This document shows, piece by piece, positions 38,576-51,103 of a stretch of DNA of 64,000 bases. Position 1 is the stretch's first letter. Every line of letters starts with the position of its first letter. Both the position numbers and the translations under genes were made by a program. The notes under the pieces are model-generated. The model made no database searches, was not told the origin of the DNA, and worked only from the letters and a program-made list of their open reading frames with translations. The stretch spans positions 62,001 through 126,000 of the forward strand of contig VXBM01001220.1 of the NCBI GenBank assembly GCA_013400155.1, written 5' to 3'. The stretch is from Helopsaltes ochotensis (taxonomy: Eukaryota > Chordata > Aves > Passeriformes > Locustellidae).

Positions 38576-40945
38576 TCTTCTGCAAACCATTGGAATTGAT
38601 TTGGTCTGGAGATTTTCTTTGGTGGTTGAATGTATGTTTGTTTAATAAAAACACATCCCAGGAATGGGTTTTGAGCAGTTACTGTAAACTGACTTTATAC
38701 ATTGGTTCATTTTGCACTTACAGCTTTCTCCTGCTTTTCAGAATCTGGAACTACTCAGCTTTATGTTGTCTGTTTCTTATTCCATGGATGTAGTTCAAGA
38801 ATGCATCTTAAGGCTTGGATGAGATGTTACTTTCACCAGGCAATGTCGAAAAATAATGCATTAAGAAAGCAACAGTTTAAAGAGGATCTTAATGTTTCCA
38901 TAAGAACTTTCCCTTATCTCTAAATGGAGGATGTCTTCTTTTTTATGAGAAGTATCTTTTTTTTAATAGATTTGGGTAGGGGAAAATGTCAAATGTGCAT
39001 ATAGAAAGCATGCACATTTTATATTGTCTTGTGTGTTTAATTGCATTTGACTATAATAGTTGGGGGCAGAAAATCAGGGATTTTGTTAATTTTCAACTTA
39101 CTATCTTTATGAAAAGCCATGGTACAGAATGTGTCTGGGCTGGAGAACTCCATCAGTTTCCTGAAGAGGAGCCTGGATGTGAGCTTCTCTCAAAATTTTC
39201 TGCTGATACATCTCAGTATCCTCAGCAGTGAAGGTTACTGGGAGCAGGGAAAAGCCAGCACCCTTCACCAAGAACAGGAAAGACAACAAACATTTACAGA
39301 CCTCTGTGCTTCTACAATGCCCCAATTAGCAATCAAATTTGCTCAACACAGAGTGCCATGTGCCAGTGCAGCCCACAGGGAGTGACTGCTATGCTTCTGA
39401 TGTTCTGACATCATGCCTGTCTCCCTGATGTGGGAGAACCCTTTACACACTGGGAAACGCATTGGTGACAGATTGTTAGTGCATTACTGCTTGAATGGTG
39501 CCAAGAAGTGAATGTGAAGCAGTGGGATTACAATAGTGAATTAATCTAAGTGAAAAACCGCATGGTATCAGGATTAGAAATGTAGAAGCGGACAAAGCTG
39601 TTGTTGTTCTGCATGTGGAGAAATGGAGACCAGATGGAGTTTCTCATGCACAGAACAATATTTATCTGAAAACTACTTCATTAGCTTTAGTTGACCAAGG
39701 AAACCTCAACTGTGACTTGACTCCAAATGTAGCAATACGCAGCAGCACTCAGCAAGAGTTCAGTTGGAATAAAAAATATTTTTCACACAGAAAGAGATAA
39801 CCATTAAGGTAATATCAAGATCTGCTCTATGGAAGAACGTATGTCAAAGTGAGCAGTGGAGCATAAAATTTATAAAGAGAATATAAAAAGTCACAGGAAA
39901 GGCACTAACTGTGCTTTCTCTGGCGGTTTATTTGTTTTGAAGGGCAAATCCAATATTATGATAAATTAATATATATTTTTAGCCCTTGGTAATAGGTATA
40001 GTTTTGCATTTGCAGCACAAATAAAATTAAATATTGGTTGCAAGTATAGGATAATCCAGGCTTAATATACTTTTGGCTTAGTTGTATTTATGAAAGTTTT
40101 TCTGTATATCAAGTATACATCCTTTTTCTAATTCTGATAACAGAAATACAAAACATCCATTTCTTTATAGCTTGCAAATCTTATTCAGCAAACCCATGAT
40201 ATTTTAAAATTAACATATGGTAAAAGCTTGGGTCACATAAAGTTCAGCTGAGACTTGTTCATTCATATAGTTCCTGTCTTGCTGACTGTTTTAAAATAGC
40301 TATGGAAATTGCACAGTCAGGATGAAGAATCACATGCCTTCCGAGGTTAAGACATAAACCAACAGATTTTTCTCCCTTTTGAATTTTTACCATCTCTCCA
40401 ATCTGTTATTTAATACTGTCCCTTTGGCATCCTTTTTATGCTTTTCCTAATCTTACTGTTCTGACTCATGAAGCTCTCACCTCATAAACCTCTGTTTGGG
40501 AGAGCAGGTACATACTGCAACCCAGCAAACGAAGGTAGTGCTTCTTCTGAAACTGAGGGTGGGACTGTGCTTACATGATTTCTTTTTTTTCTGACCCTTA
40601 TTTTTCTTCTGTGCAGGGGTTCTTTTGGTAGCTCTCAGAAGTCATTAAACAGCATGTGAATGAAGTCTACCTGATTTCTGATGAATACACAAAATATTTT
40701 GTAAATTCACCCATGCTATCTAAGTTGTAAACTATGAATATGCTTCACTCTGAGGATGTCAGGACGTATTAATATTTCACCTTTACAACTAACGTGCTCC
40801 AGTTTTTCTTCAAAATTTATTTTCTTTTGTACCAAATTTATTCATCTTTCTTTGATGGGAAGTATGATCAAAACCTATTATAATCTAATTTCTTTTTCTT
40901 GTGATATATGAACAGAAATATTTTAGGTACTCCAAAGCTCTTCTC

Positions 40946-40980
40946 TTTTTTCTTTTTTTTTTCTTTTATTTTTTTTAATT
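40946..40980. repeat. T-rich low-complexity run
   Basis: Runs of T broken by single C and A residues. Simple sequence only. Confidence 0.7.
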
Positions 40981-42734
40981 CATATTTTCATGGCTGGAGA
41001 TGGCCAAATCTAATAGGTTGTAATGAAAGAATCTGAAAGCAGAACTCACTGCTAGTGTATCAATTGCACTGACTGAGATCTAGCAGTCAAATATTGTCGA
41101 GTTAGAGAGTCACCACTTTGTTTCTACACTCACCAGTAATATCCTCTCTGCTTTTTCCCTCTTGTAAAACTGCCCTCTTTATAGCTTCGATGAACTTCTG
41201 CGTAAGGGGAAGTGCCTCCAATCTATTCACTTTTAATCCCTGTTCCTCCAAAAGAATCAGGTTACCAAAACTTAATAAATATTATCTAAACCAACCATTG
41301 TTTTGTTTTCATCTTAAACCTGTGCACACACCTGGTGCACAGAACCAAGATATTTGGGTGCCCAGTATCAGGAGTAGGGTATTTTTGCCCTGGGAACACA
41401 TAGCTCCAGAAAAACTCCTCATGGAGCTTTTTGCACTGCCACATAAAATGAACAGTGAGGTATTTCCTCTGACCACTCAGAATTTAAACTAAATATTACT
41501 CTCAAGATGAAATGAATGTTAGCTCATTTTATTTGGCTACCTGCAGCAGGGGTTAAGAAACTTCCATTAAGAGAAAAGGCTGTTCCATGGACACCATGCA
41601 GCAAGCCCCTGAATTATGGAGAGGTAAAATAGTGTTTATACATGATGTTTTCTATGTCTCTAAACAGTGAATATAGGGCTTGTTAGCATATATATGGTGA
41701 ATAAACAAAAATATGATGTTGGCACTAATCTCCAGGAACAATTAGTTAAATATTTCTGTAAAGTTCTGCAGCATTTTGAAAATATTACTGAAGGCTGACT
41801 CATATTTAATAAGTTCCACTAAAAACAATTTGGTTCCAGATCCGGGAGGTTGTAGGTGCTTATTTTTTCATCTGAAAACTTCCATTCCTCTTAATTGAAA
41901 TTTTATTTTTTCAGCCTCTACGATGGACTTACATGTTAAATGGAAAGTGTTAGAGCACATACTATAAGCATTGCAAAATTTGTGGTTACCCAAATCCTTC
42001 CTTTCCTTTCTCCTAAAAAGGAAATACCAGCTTTGGAAATTTACAAAAATGGTAATAGTGTTACAACCTATTAGTAGACCACAACAGATATTTTAGTTGA
42101 TCATGAATCTTTGTTTTTGTCCTTCCAAAAGACTGCTCTCTGTTTTGCTTCAAACTTGACAGTGTCTATATTCCAGTACTGTTGTCCTCTTCTCTGTTAT
42201 TTTTCAGACTGTTTTTGATTTGATTCAAATAGTCAACAGTGAAATTCGAAATTTCTTTGACTCAATCCAAAGTCTGATCAAAGAAATTTTTTTTTTTTTG
42301 ATGAGAAATAAGCATAAAGGGAAGAGTCTGTTTTTAAACCATATGTCTGAATATTTTCTATATGTTTTGTCATAGCATTCAAAATCTGCTGATCCACGTA
42401 TAAAAGAAAATTAGGCGACCTTAGAGCATGAGAAAATTCAAATGATTCCTAATGTAAAGAATCCAAGAGTATCTCAATGAGCTGTTAAATTTGTGGGTAA
42501 GTTGTAGTTGCAGGCAAAAATTATAGAAATGTCTCTCTATTTCTGTATTGTAGACAATACAGATAATTTATGGAAAAGGAAGAGTTGGACTTGGCAAACT
42601 TGGTTAGTTCACCACCTATTATTTGTATATGCTAATGCTGTACCAACATAGACCTGCTTTGAAAATTGTTGGGTGCTAAACACCTTCCCAGAATCCAAGC
42701 ATTATCAATGTCTGTTTTCATTCAGATCACTGAA

Positions 42735-42850
42735 GCTTTAGATCAGAAGGGATGTGAAATCATCTGGATTCTGCTGTACAACCAGAATATAGCATTTGGC
42801 CTTCTGCTACTTTATGTAACCCTAGACTTAAACAGATCCACTAAGTCATA
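42735..42850 (-). mobile_element. Possible ancient CR1-family fragment
   Basis: Plus-strand text 'agatcagaagggatgtgaaatcatctgg' then 'tgctgtacaaccagaatatagcatttggcc' resembles the antisense 3' part of older reptile and bird CR1 elements. Divergence is high and the match is from memory, so this is tentative. Confidence 0.4.
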
Positions 42851-45593
42851 AATCACCTTTGCCATGACGATGGGAGAGTTTGAGAGACACTTAATATTCA
42901 GTATTAAAAATTCTATACATTATAATTTCTAAAATGAAGTACCTTGGACAAATCTACTGCAACTATAGAAGATGTGTTTACCAGGTTTAAAAGCTCATGA
43001 ACAAGCAAATCTTGATAGATAATATCTATTATATCATTGGCTACCTATTAGTATCTATTTTGACATTAGTTGTCACTTAGTTTATTGCCACCTGAATGCT
43101 GTATGAGATTTTTACATTATTTCCCCTAGGACCGGTGGCAGGTTAATAGCCTTGAGGTAGATACAACATCTACCTACTTAAAAACCGTGAACAGTAACAC
43201 CACATCAGTGTTCTGGTATTCCCAGGTTCATGAAAATGGACTGAAAATGAACCAAACAACTCTTACATGTCTTCCTGAGATGTTTAAGTATAAACTATTG
43301 TGACAATCAAATCTAAAAGTATTTCTCACTATTGAACATTTTTGTTGTTTTTTGTTCCCATTAGAAAGAACATGATATAATAAAAATACATCAGTCTGAA
43401 AAACTGACCTACTCTTTTCCAAATGCAGAAAACAATGATTATTTTTCTTCATATTTCATTGCTAACCATTATCTTGTGTATATTTATTTGTACTTCTATA
43501 ACATTACTAGAATTTCTTTTTCTCATCAAAATCTCCACCTTCTTCCACCTATCTTCTGCCATGCTATCTGTGGATCTGTCACTGACATATTCAGTACAAC
43601 TATTTTATTTTTTCCTTATTACTAATATGCACTAATAATAGTATGATACTATTATTTAATCCGAACCATTTTTTTCTTCATGTCTCATAATATTTTTTCC
43701 CTTCTACTTACATTTTACTTTTCAAGTAAGAAAAAAAAAAAGGAAGTTATGGTTAAAACTGGCCTTTTTTGGGTGTTATACCAAGAAACAAGGTATTTGA
43801 GGACACAGTCTTAAATTATATTAAAATATAAATATTTTTATTTTTCTTGCAATTTTTTTCTTTCCAGACAAATTTTTTCATCCTTTTCCTGTTTGAAGCT
43901 CTTCTGAAAGACTGGCTGCAAATACGCTTTTGGCCATGTTAAATGGTCAGCTTTGGCAACCACAGATTCCAATCCAGTGATTTAATTGTCTTTATTTTTC
44001 ATAAGACGATCCAGAGTGGATTAACCTCATGCTGTAGGAAACATCTTTTGTCTTAGGAATTGTGCAGTGTTGAGAAACTCTACTAATGCTTTACTTCAAG
44101 CCACATGGTACTGCTAAAAACATCTTAGAAAATAAAATTCCCTCTTATAAAAGCTAATTTTTTTTTTTAGTTGCTCCACCTTATATCTCACTAAGACTGC
44201 CTCCACTTCTCTGCAAGATGGACACTATCTATTATTATAAACAGTGCCAGGTATGTGATGTATCTGACATTTTGGTCCTGAGAAACAGCAAACACAGGTG
44301 TCTACATGTATGATAGGTGTCCAGGCATTCCTCGAGATCAGTGGGCATGTAATAAACAGTTGTGGAGCCTGGGAAGTGATTCAATTCCCCAACACAGACA
44401 CAACAGTATTCACTTACCAGTAGGGCACCCAGGATTAGTTGAGAGGCTCTCAGGTGTCCAACTCACCTTTATGGATTATGAGAGAGGACTTTAACACTTG
44501 TGCCCTTTTCAAATGGTAGCTGATGGCAAAGCAAAGAACTTCACAGGGCTTAGTAGCAAGATAGCTGCATTAAGGCAATTGCCTGTGGTCAAGGGGTTTC
44601 AGTCAGGTGATGCAAGGACATCTTACTTCTCTCTGAGGTGCCCTGGGCTGTACTGCACAGCCAAGGGAGTCTGGCTACTGTGACTCAGGATTCTGAGGAG
44701 ACCTGTCCTGTCCTGAAGTAGCAGCAGGAACACCAGGCACATATAAGCAATCCAGAATGATATTAGACACTTCTCTTTTGGAACCTAAATTGTGCCCTTA
44801 GAGCTCCAGTCCAGGAAATAATCTGTCTCCTAATAGCCTCACTTTGTGTAAAATGTCTGAATAGTATTCTCCAACAATTTTCTCCACAGTCTTCTCTTAG
44901 CTGTGTATCCAGCAGAATATCTGTGATGAAATGTCACAGAAATAGAGCCAAGCAAAATGGGGTGTACAAGTCTGGAAGCAGTCATGATCTATTAACCCAC
45001 AGGTATTTTCCGTTTTCTTACCGCCGCTAAAAATCACAACAGTAAAAAAGCCAAAATAAGCAATTCTCTGAAAGGTCAAATAAAAACTTAAAGACAGTTC
45101 TCTGATTCCATTAGACCATCACCTGAGGCCTCACTGAACAGGTTTTTTCTTTTTCAGTCAAGCAAAGCTTTTCATATATAACTGTATTAATTATATACAT
45201 TGGAACGGAGAGAAATTATTTAAGATATTTTGTGTCACAGGTGTTCATAAACTTATTTTGAAGGGATGCAAGTGTGCTTAAGGTCTAAGCTGATCTCCAT
45301 CCAACTCAAGAATGGCCCAGCTGCATTAACTTTTCCCTCATCCAGCAATGTTTTAAGGAGAATACAAAATTTCCAAATTAAACTTGTTCACCTGCCATAG
45401 ATTTCAGACCTCTGTCTACTTTACCTCTTTTTTCTTCACCTCATATTTTTTCGGACTTCAGCAAGCACCTAGAGATTGCATTTGGATAATTCTGTATCTA
45501 TTTTTATAAATGTGTGTCTATTTGTTAAATGATAAACTGAATTGGACCAAAACTGGAATCAACATCTGGCCCTTTATCTTCCCAGTAGACCTT

Positions 45594-45652
45594 TAAATAT
45601 ATATATATTAAAAATTATATTTTTTATATATATATTTATATATGTATAAATA
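45594..45652. repeat. TA-rich simple repeat
   Basis: About 60 bases of nearly pure A and T, largely TATATA runs interrupted by TTAAAA and TTTTTT. Confidence 0.85.
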
Positions 45653-46784
45653 CATTATGCTACAAAACTGAACAGAATTTTGAAAGATGCTGCATCTTTT
45701 TGGAGCAGTGATAGAAGGCTAACTGAGAGAATGTCTTCCCTTCTCTCTTCTCAAGTGGGTTGCAATGGTTTTTGGGTTGCAGGTACGGAAAGTAAAGTAC
45801 TGCAATCAAATACTGTAACTCTTCCCCAGTCTCAGTCTGACCAGAATGCCATATTATCAGCTGTTCAGAGATTTAAAAAATCCAGAGATAAAATTTACCC
45901 TGAAGGATTGCAGAAAGTATTACAATTGACTGAGAAGAAAAGTAAGGAAAGAATTCAGATAACAGGCAGATTAACTGCATTTTCAATAGTTGGGTAGATT
46001 AACACAAAATATTAATGTCAAAAAAATTTATTGCATAGAAGGAAATCAATTACTTCTCTCCCCTTTAGGCTTTACCTACACTAGTAAATCACATAATGTC
46101 CCTGACACTGGCAAGTTATTCTTTGCAGAATTAGTGTATCAGAATGGGTTTTTGCACGATTCTAGCCTGAACCAAAAAATCCTCAGCCAGGGTTTGGGAC
46201 TTATCACTCTCAACGGAGAGTTTAAATGAAGCCACCATGTTTCAGGAGACAAGAAAGCCTTACAACAGAGATGGGACTAAGTCATGTTCCAGACTTCAAA
46301 TATTGTATGATTTCACTTAATAACACAAATACAGCTTTAGACTCTGGAATATAACCTAAGCCATCAATAAAAAAGTAGACATTCAGGTCCTAAGGTTTGA
46401 TGACATGCCCTGATCCACAATTTGAAATTTATCAAATTGAGATTTCATCGTTTCCACCATTTTCTCAAAATGTATGTGTGCTTGCATGTGTGCGGTTGTA
46501 TTTATATACACTTTTGCTTTACACTGGGATGTTGAAAAAGATAAAATGAATTATTTTTAATTTTCAAAGGAGAAACAAATATACTTGACAAACAGCATCT
46601 GACTCCAAGATTTGGTAGAGTAATAATATTTAAGTAGAAAAGCTGGTTTCTGATTTGCCGACGCAAACTCAGGTACAGCAGTACCAGTGAGCAGAGCTAT
46701 AATTTAGGCCATCTTCCTACCCCATAGATAGCTTCTAGAAATAATATGACTAGTCAGTTGTGGTATAGCAAACTCATTGCTCCT

Positions 46785-46807
46785 ATTCAATTTCATGAAA
46801 ATTGAAT
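46785..46807. repeat. Short inverted repeat, 9-bp arms
   Basis: ATTCAATTT and AAATTGAAT flank CATGA. It could form a small stem but may be chance in AT-rich DNA. Confidence 0.7.
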
Positions 46808-47189
46808 GAGACCTCGGATCACGTATTTGTAATAACATCACTCATAAAGGGAAGTTTTTACACAGTATTTTAGCAGTTAAATCTTTGCCGTTTCTATGGA
46901 CCCTTCTACACAACCATAATTGAACAACCCTGAGACCCATTAGATATATGTTGTCTCAGAATAGTTCCTTTTCCAGGGAGCCCACATGAGGGCCATTCAT
47001 TCAAGCAAGCAGGGAATGAATAGATGTGCAGGTGATAGCCCACAATATTTTGATTCAAAGCTTGATGAAGGAAAGAAGGTGTTTGCTTTACCAGTTAGCA
47101 GGAATCCTTTCTCTGACAAGCCACCGCTAATAGCTTGTCGCATACTCACATCAAAACATTTTTAGAGAAATGCCTTCCAAAGCCTTGGA

Positions 47190-47708
47190 AAACAGAGTTG
47201 GGGCTCCTAAATAATTCAGGTGATGTTGAAGATTTTACTCCAGCCTCATCCACGTTCTCCAGCCACACTGCCTCCACCCATTGCCCAGCAGCTCTATTCC
47301 AGCTGAATCCCAGTCCTAGCTCTGTTCTAGGTATGCTGTGCCTGGTTTTGTACCTGGCATTATATTATTGACTTGAAACTGAGCTTGACTTGAAGCCTGC
47401 CCTCTCAGTGGGCATCTGTTGCTGGATGGTTGCCCCACCATGGTTACAGTCACCCAAACAGCTCTACTGTGCTTCATTGGGTGCCGTGGCACTTTTACCT
47501 CAATCCTTGTGTACCTGGTGGCCCACAGCTTGCCTTCTCCTGCACAGCTGCCCTCTCCTGCCAAAACCCAGCTGTAAGCTCAGGGAAAGGACAAGGAACT
47601 GAGCTCCTGGACAATGAGTGGTAGAAGTCTGGGTGGACAGAGGCTCTGGAAGGGATGGTTGTGGCAGCAAGAGACTACTGGGGTAATCAGGGCCCTGATA
47701 CTGCATTT
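47190..47708. repeat. GC-richer block of unknown origin, possible dispersed repeat
   Basis: About 500 bases clearly richer in G and C than the flanks, with several open frames on both strands and motifs such as 'cttgacttgaagcctgcc'. It directly abuts the CR1 element at 47709. I see no LTR ends or known domain. It could be an LTR fragment, an unclassified repeat or unique DNA. Confidence 0.3.
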
Positions 47709-48475
47709 GGAATCACAGAAGGGTTTGGTTTAGAAGGGACCTTTAGAGATCATGTAGTCCAACGTCCCTGCAATAAGTGACACCTTCCATGAGGCCAGCT
47801 TGCACAAAACCCAATCATGGGATTTGAATGCTGCCAATGATGAGACACCTATAACTTTTCTGAGCAACCTGCTCCAGTGTCTTACCAGCCTTAATTTAAA
47901 GACTATCTTCCTCATATTCTCGTACCTAATTCTACTATCTTTCAGCTTAAAATCATTGCACCTTATCCTGTCACTACAGGCCATGGTAAAAAGTTTCTGT
48001 TATAAACCTTCTTTATCTAGTGAAAGACTGCAATTTGGTCTCTCCTCTAGCCTTTTTTTTTTTTTCCCCAGGAACAATTCCAATTCCCTCAGCATGTCTT
48101 TGCAGGAAAGGTGCCCCAGCCCTCTGACACTTCTTGTGGCTCTGCTCTCGTCCTGCTCTCTCAGCTCTTTCCTGTGCTGGGGACCCCAGCACTGTATGCA
48201 TAACTAACTCTCAGGAAAGTGGAGAAGAGGAGCAGAATCAGCTCCTTGGACATGATGATCACACTGCTTTTGATGCAGCCCAGGATATGTTTCACTTTCT
48301 AGGCCACAAGTGCACACTACTGGTCCATATCCACTTACTCATCCACCAGTATCCCAGAACCCTTCTTTGCAGGACTGATCTCAGATTACTCATCCCCCAG
48401 TCGGTAACAATGCTGGGATTGCTTTGATCCTCATGAGGTTCACATATGTTCATGTACTACATGCTCTCATACCAG
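47709..48475 (-). mobile_element. CR1 LINE fragment, about 0.75 kb
   Basis: It begins on plus with GAATCACAGAAGGG, then 'gaagggacctttagagatcatgtagtcc', continues with the antisense CR1 order (collapsed polymerase C-terminal region, 'tgtgctggggaccccagcac', 'gatgcagcccaggatatgttt') and fades near 'gatcctcatgaggttcacat'. The decayed minus-strand frame at 47730-47984 keeps pieces like the CR1 polymerase end. It is 5'-truncated, with an internal T run at 48052-48065. The right end is approximate. Confidence 0.88.
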
Positions 48476-49858
48476 CCCAGAAGTTGCCCATGGCATAACC
48501 AAGGGTCTAGAAAGCTCTTTTATCTCAACTTCCCCACTTGAAAGGTGAGGGAGGGTGAAGCTGGGCTGGAGGCATCCTCAGCTTCCTCCTCTATAGACAG
48601 AGATTTGGTAAATGGGACATGTCTTCTTCAATTCCTATTAATGCTATTTATTTCTCAGCTCTGCAGTATAATCTAAAATCCTTGTTGCATTTTTTTTTTT
48701 TATAGTGTGAGACTATTCCCACTGTCTAAGACATATGAAATGCGGCAATCCTGTGTGTCAGAATTCTAACAAGGCAATTCAAAGGGACTATTACTACTTC
48801 ATTGTAATTTAGTCCTTTGACAGCAGTAAAGAGCTAATATATTTAAGTTTTTGCATAACAATCCAATTATCTGTATCTGTTAAAAAGAAATTCACACAAC
48901 CTTCTCTATCTCTCTAATCTACATATGCAGAGGCTCCCCTGTATATAGAAGATTGACAAGTCTTTAAAGAATTTGGTACTGAAAATGAGCAACAAAGGAT
49001 AGAAAACTGAAATATAGCCAAAAGGCAAATCTTTTTGTTTCATTTTCTTGATGGCATGATGGAATATTAAGTCACTCAAGGTTTAGGATCTCTCAATCAC
49101 TCTCTGTTAACCAACACTTCAAAGTCAGTGCTTTGTTTCTAGAATTTATTTCAATGTATCCATAATGTTAGAATGACGTGTATGGACAAACCTCTGAAGG
49201 TTTATTCTCAGAAAGGAATAAGCCTTTTGAAGCATTTCAATTATCTGGAGTTTCTAGCATAGGCAAGCAGTAGTTAGAATTATTCTCTCTTTCATGTTGA
49301 GATTATTTTATGCATCTTGAAATTTCTTTTTTTTTTTTTCTGCATTCTGGAAATTGGTTTATTCTTTACAAGCTTTTGATTCCTGCAGGATCCAATACCT
49401 TGAAATGAAAAGATTAAAGGATTCAGCATCAGAATGTTCCATGATTAGCTCTAATTGGTCCTGAGTTTTTCCTGTTGAAAAGGCTTTCTAACATGCTCTT
49501 AGTAGCAGACACATGGTCCCTATTTTTCATGACTTGAGGGACTTGAACACATTCAAAAATTACTCTGTAGAGCAGGACTAGCCTAATTTATCTCAATTAA
49601 AGCCTTCATCTGGAAACAATAATGTAACTTGTATAAACTTGTCATTTCAAAAATGGCAACAAAATTCTTAAGGCTTTTTTATTCAAATATAATATGTGCT
49701 TTAATATACTAGCTGAAAATGAATAAAAGGTGTAAATATGATCTATCATAAAAGATATAATTTAATGCTTTTGAGAGAATAACATAAATTGGAAAATTTT
49801 TGCTTGATTTCATGTTAAATAAGAATTTAGAAGGTTTTGTAAATTGTAATAATTTATG

Positions 49859-50750
49859 AAGAATCACAATTGGAAGAGACCTTGAGAGATCATCCAGTCC
49901 AACTCTCCTGCCAAGTAAACTTAGGGCAGGTTGCACAGGAACTTGTCCAGATGGATTTTGAATGTGTCCAGAAAGGGAGATCCCACAACCTCACTGGGCA
50001 GCGTGTTCCAGTTCTCTGCCACTCTCAGTGTAAAGAAGTTTTTCCTCATGTCAAGATGAAACTTCTGGTGATTTAATTTATGGCCACTGCTCCTCTCCCT
50101 GTCACTGAGCACCACTGAAAAGAGCCTGGCACCATTCTCTTGGCACCCACCTTTGTGATATTTACAGGTGTTGATGAGATCCCCTCTCAGTCTTCTCCAG
50201 ACCAAACAGGCCCAGCTCCCTCACAAAAGAGATGTGCCGATCCCCTCATCACCTTTGTGACCCACCACGGGCTCCTCTCCAGTAGCTCCTTTTCCCTCTT
50301 GTATTGAGGAGCCCAGAACTGGACACAGCACCAGCACTGGCCTCGCCAGGTCTGAGTAGAGGGGCAGGATCACCTCCCTTTACCTGCTTATCCTGAATAT
50401 CCTGCTTACCCAGGGTATCAGTGACCCTCCTGGCTGAAGGGTGCTGCTGGCTCACGGTCGGCTTGTCATCCACCAGGACTCCCGGGCCCGTTCTTGCGGA
50501 GCTGTTCTCTAGCAGCTCAGCGCCCGTCTGTGCTGGCACTTGGAGCTGTTCCTCCCCATGTGCAGGACCCTGGACTTGCCCTTGCTGAACCTCATTAGGT
50601 TTCTTTCTGCCCAATTCTCCGGTCTATCGTGGTCCCACTGAATGGCAGCACAGCTTTCACCTGATCAGCCAACAACCCCCCTCCCCACTTTTATATCATC
50701 AGTAAAATTTCTGAGGGTACATTCTATCTTTTCATCCAGGGAATATCCAG
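49859..50750 (-). mobile_element. CR1 LINE fragment, about 0.9 kb, with polymerase remnant
   Basis: It begins on plus with GAATCACAATTGG and 'gaccttgagagatcatccagtcc'. On the minus strand, 49921-50205 still encodes the CR1 polymerase C-terminus with recognisable RRLRGDL, KGGC, LDMRKNFFTLRV and WNTLP-EV motifs. Upstream of that, 50205-50750 matches further antisense CR1 text ('agcccagaactggacacagc', 'ctcattaggtttctttctgcc'). It is 5'-truncated, noticeably GC-rich and not active. Confidence 0.9.
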
Positions 50751-51023
50751 AATAAAGCAGTGCACATTCTACTGGCCATTCTGCCAAAAGATAGGAACAA
50801 CAAAACCCATCAATTAGTATTTGTGCATCTAAACAAAATACCATGACATTTGTGACTAGGAATCATCATTTTCAAGTATTCACCTTCTCTCCTTCTGGGT
50901 GTGAGCCAAAGGAAGTACCTGGGTCTTTTCCTGGCATGAAAATTTCCAGGATAGAGGTGTTTTAGACAGTTCAAGTTTCTTTTGTTTAAAAATAGCCTTT
51001 TTGTATTTAAAGAGTGGACAGCA

Positions 51024-51060
51024 TTTTTTTTCTTTTTTTTTTCTTTTTTTTTTTTTTTTT

Positions 51061-51101
<41 letters not shown>
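51024..51101. repeat. T-rich tract ending in a 39-nt T run
   Basis: Seventy-eight bases of T broken by two C and one A, with an uninterrupted run at 51063-51101 followed by AGCTCCTCTG. On the minus strand this is an A tract. No retroposed body is recognised next to it. The Phe-rich open frame is an artefact. Confidence 0.9.

Positions 51102-51103
<2 letters not shown>

Noticed and set aside
50249..50614. 121-codon minus-strand open frame rich in Gly, Gln and Arg
   Set aside because: It lies within the GC-rich upstream part of the CR1 fragment and is not the CR1 polymerase frame.
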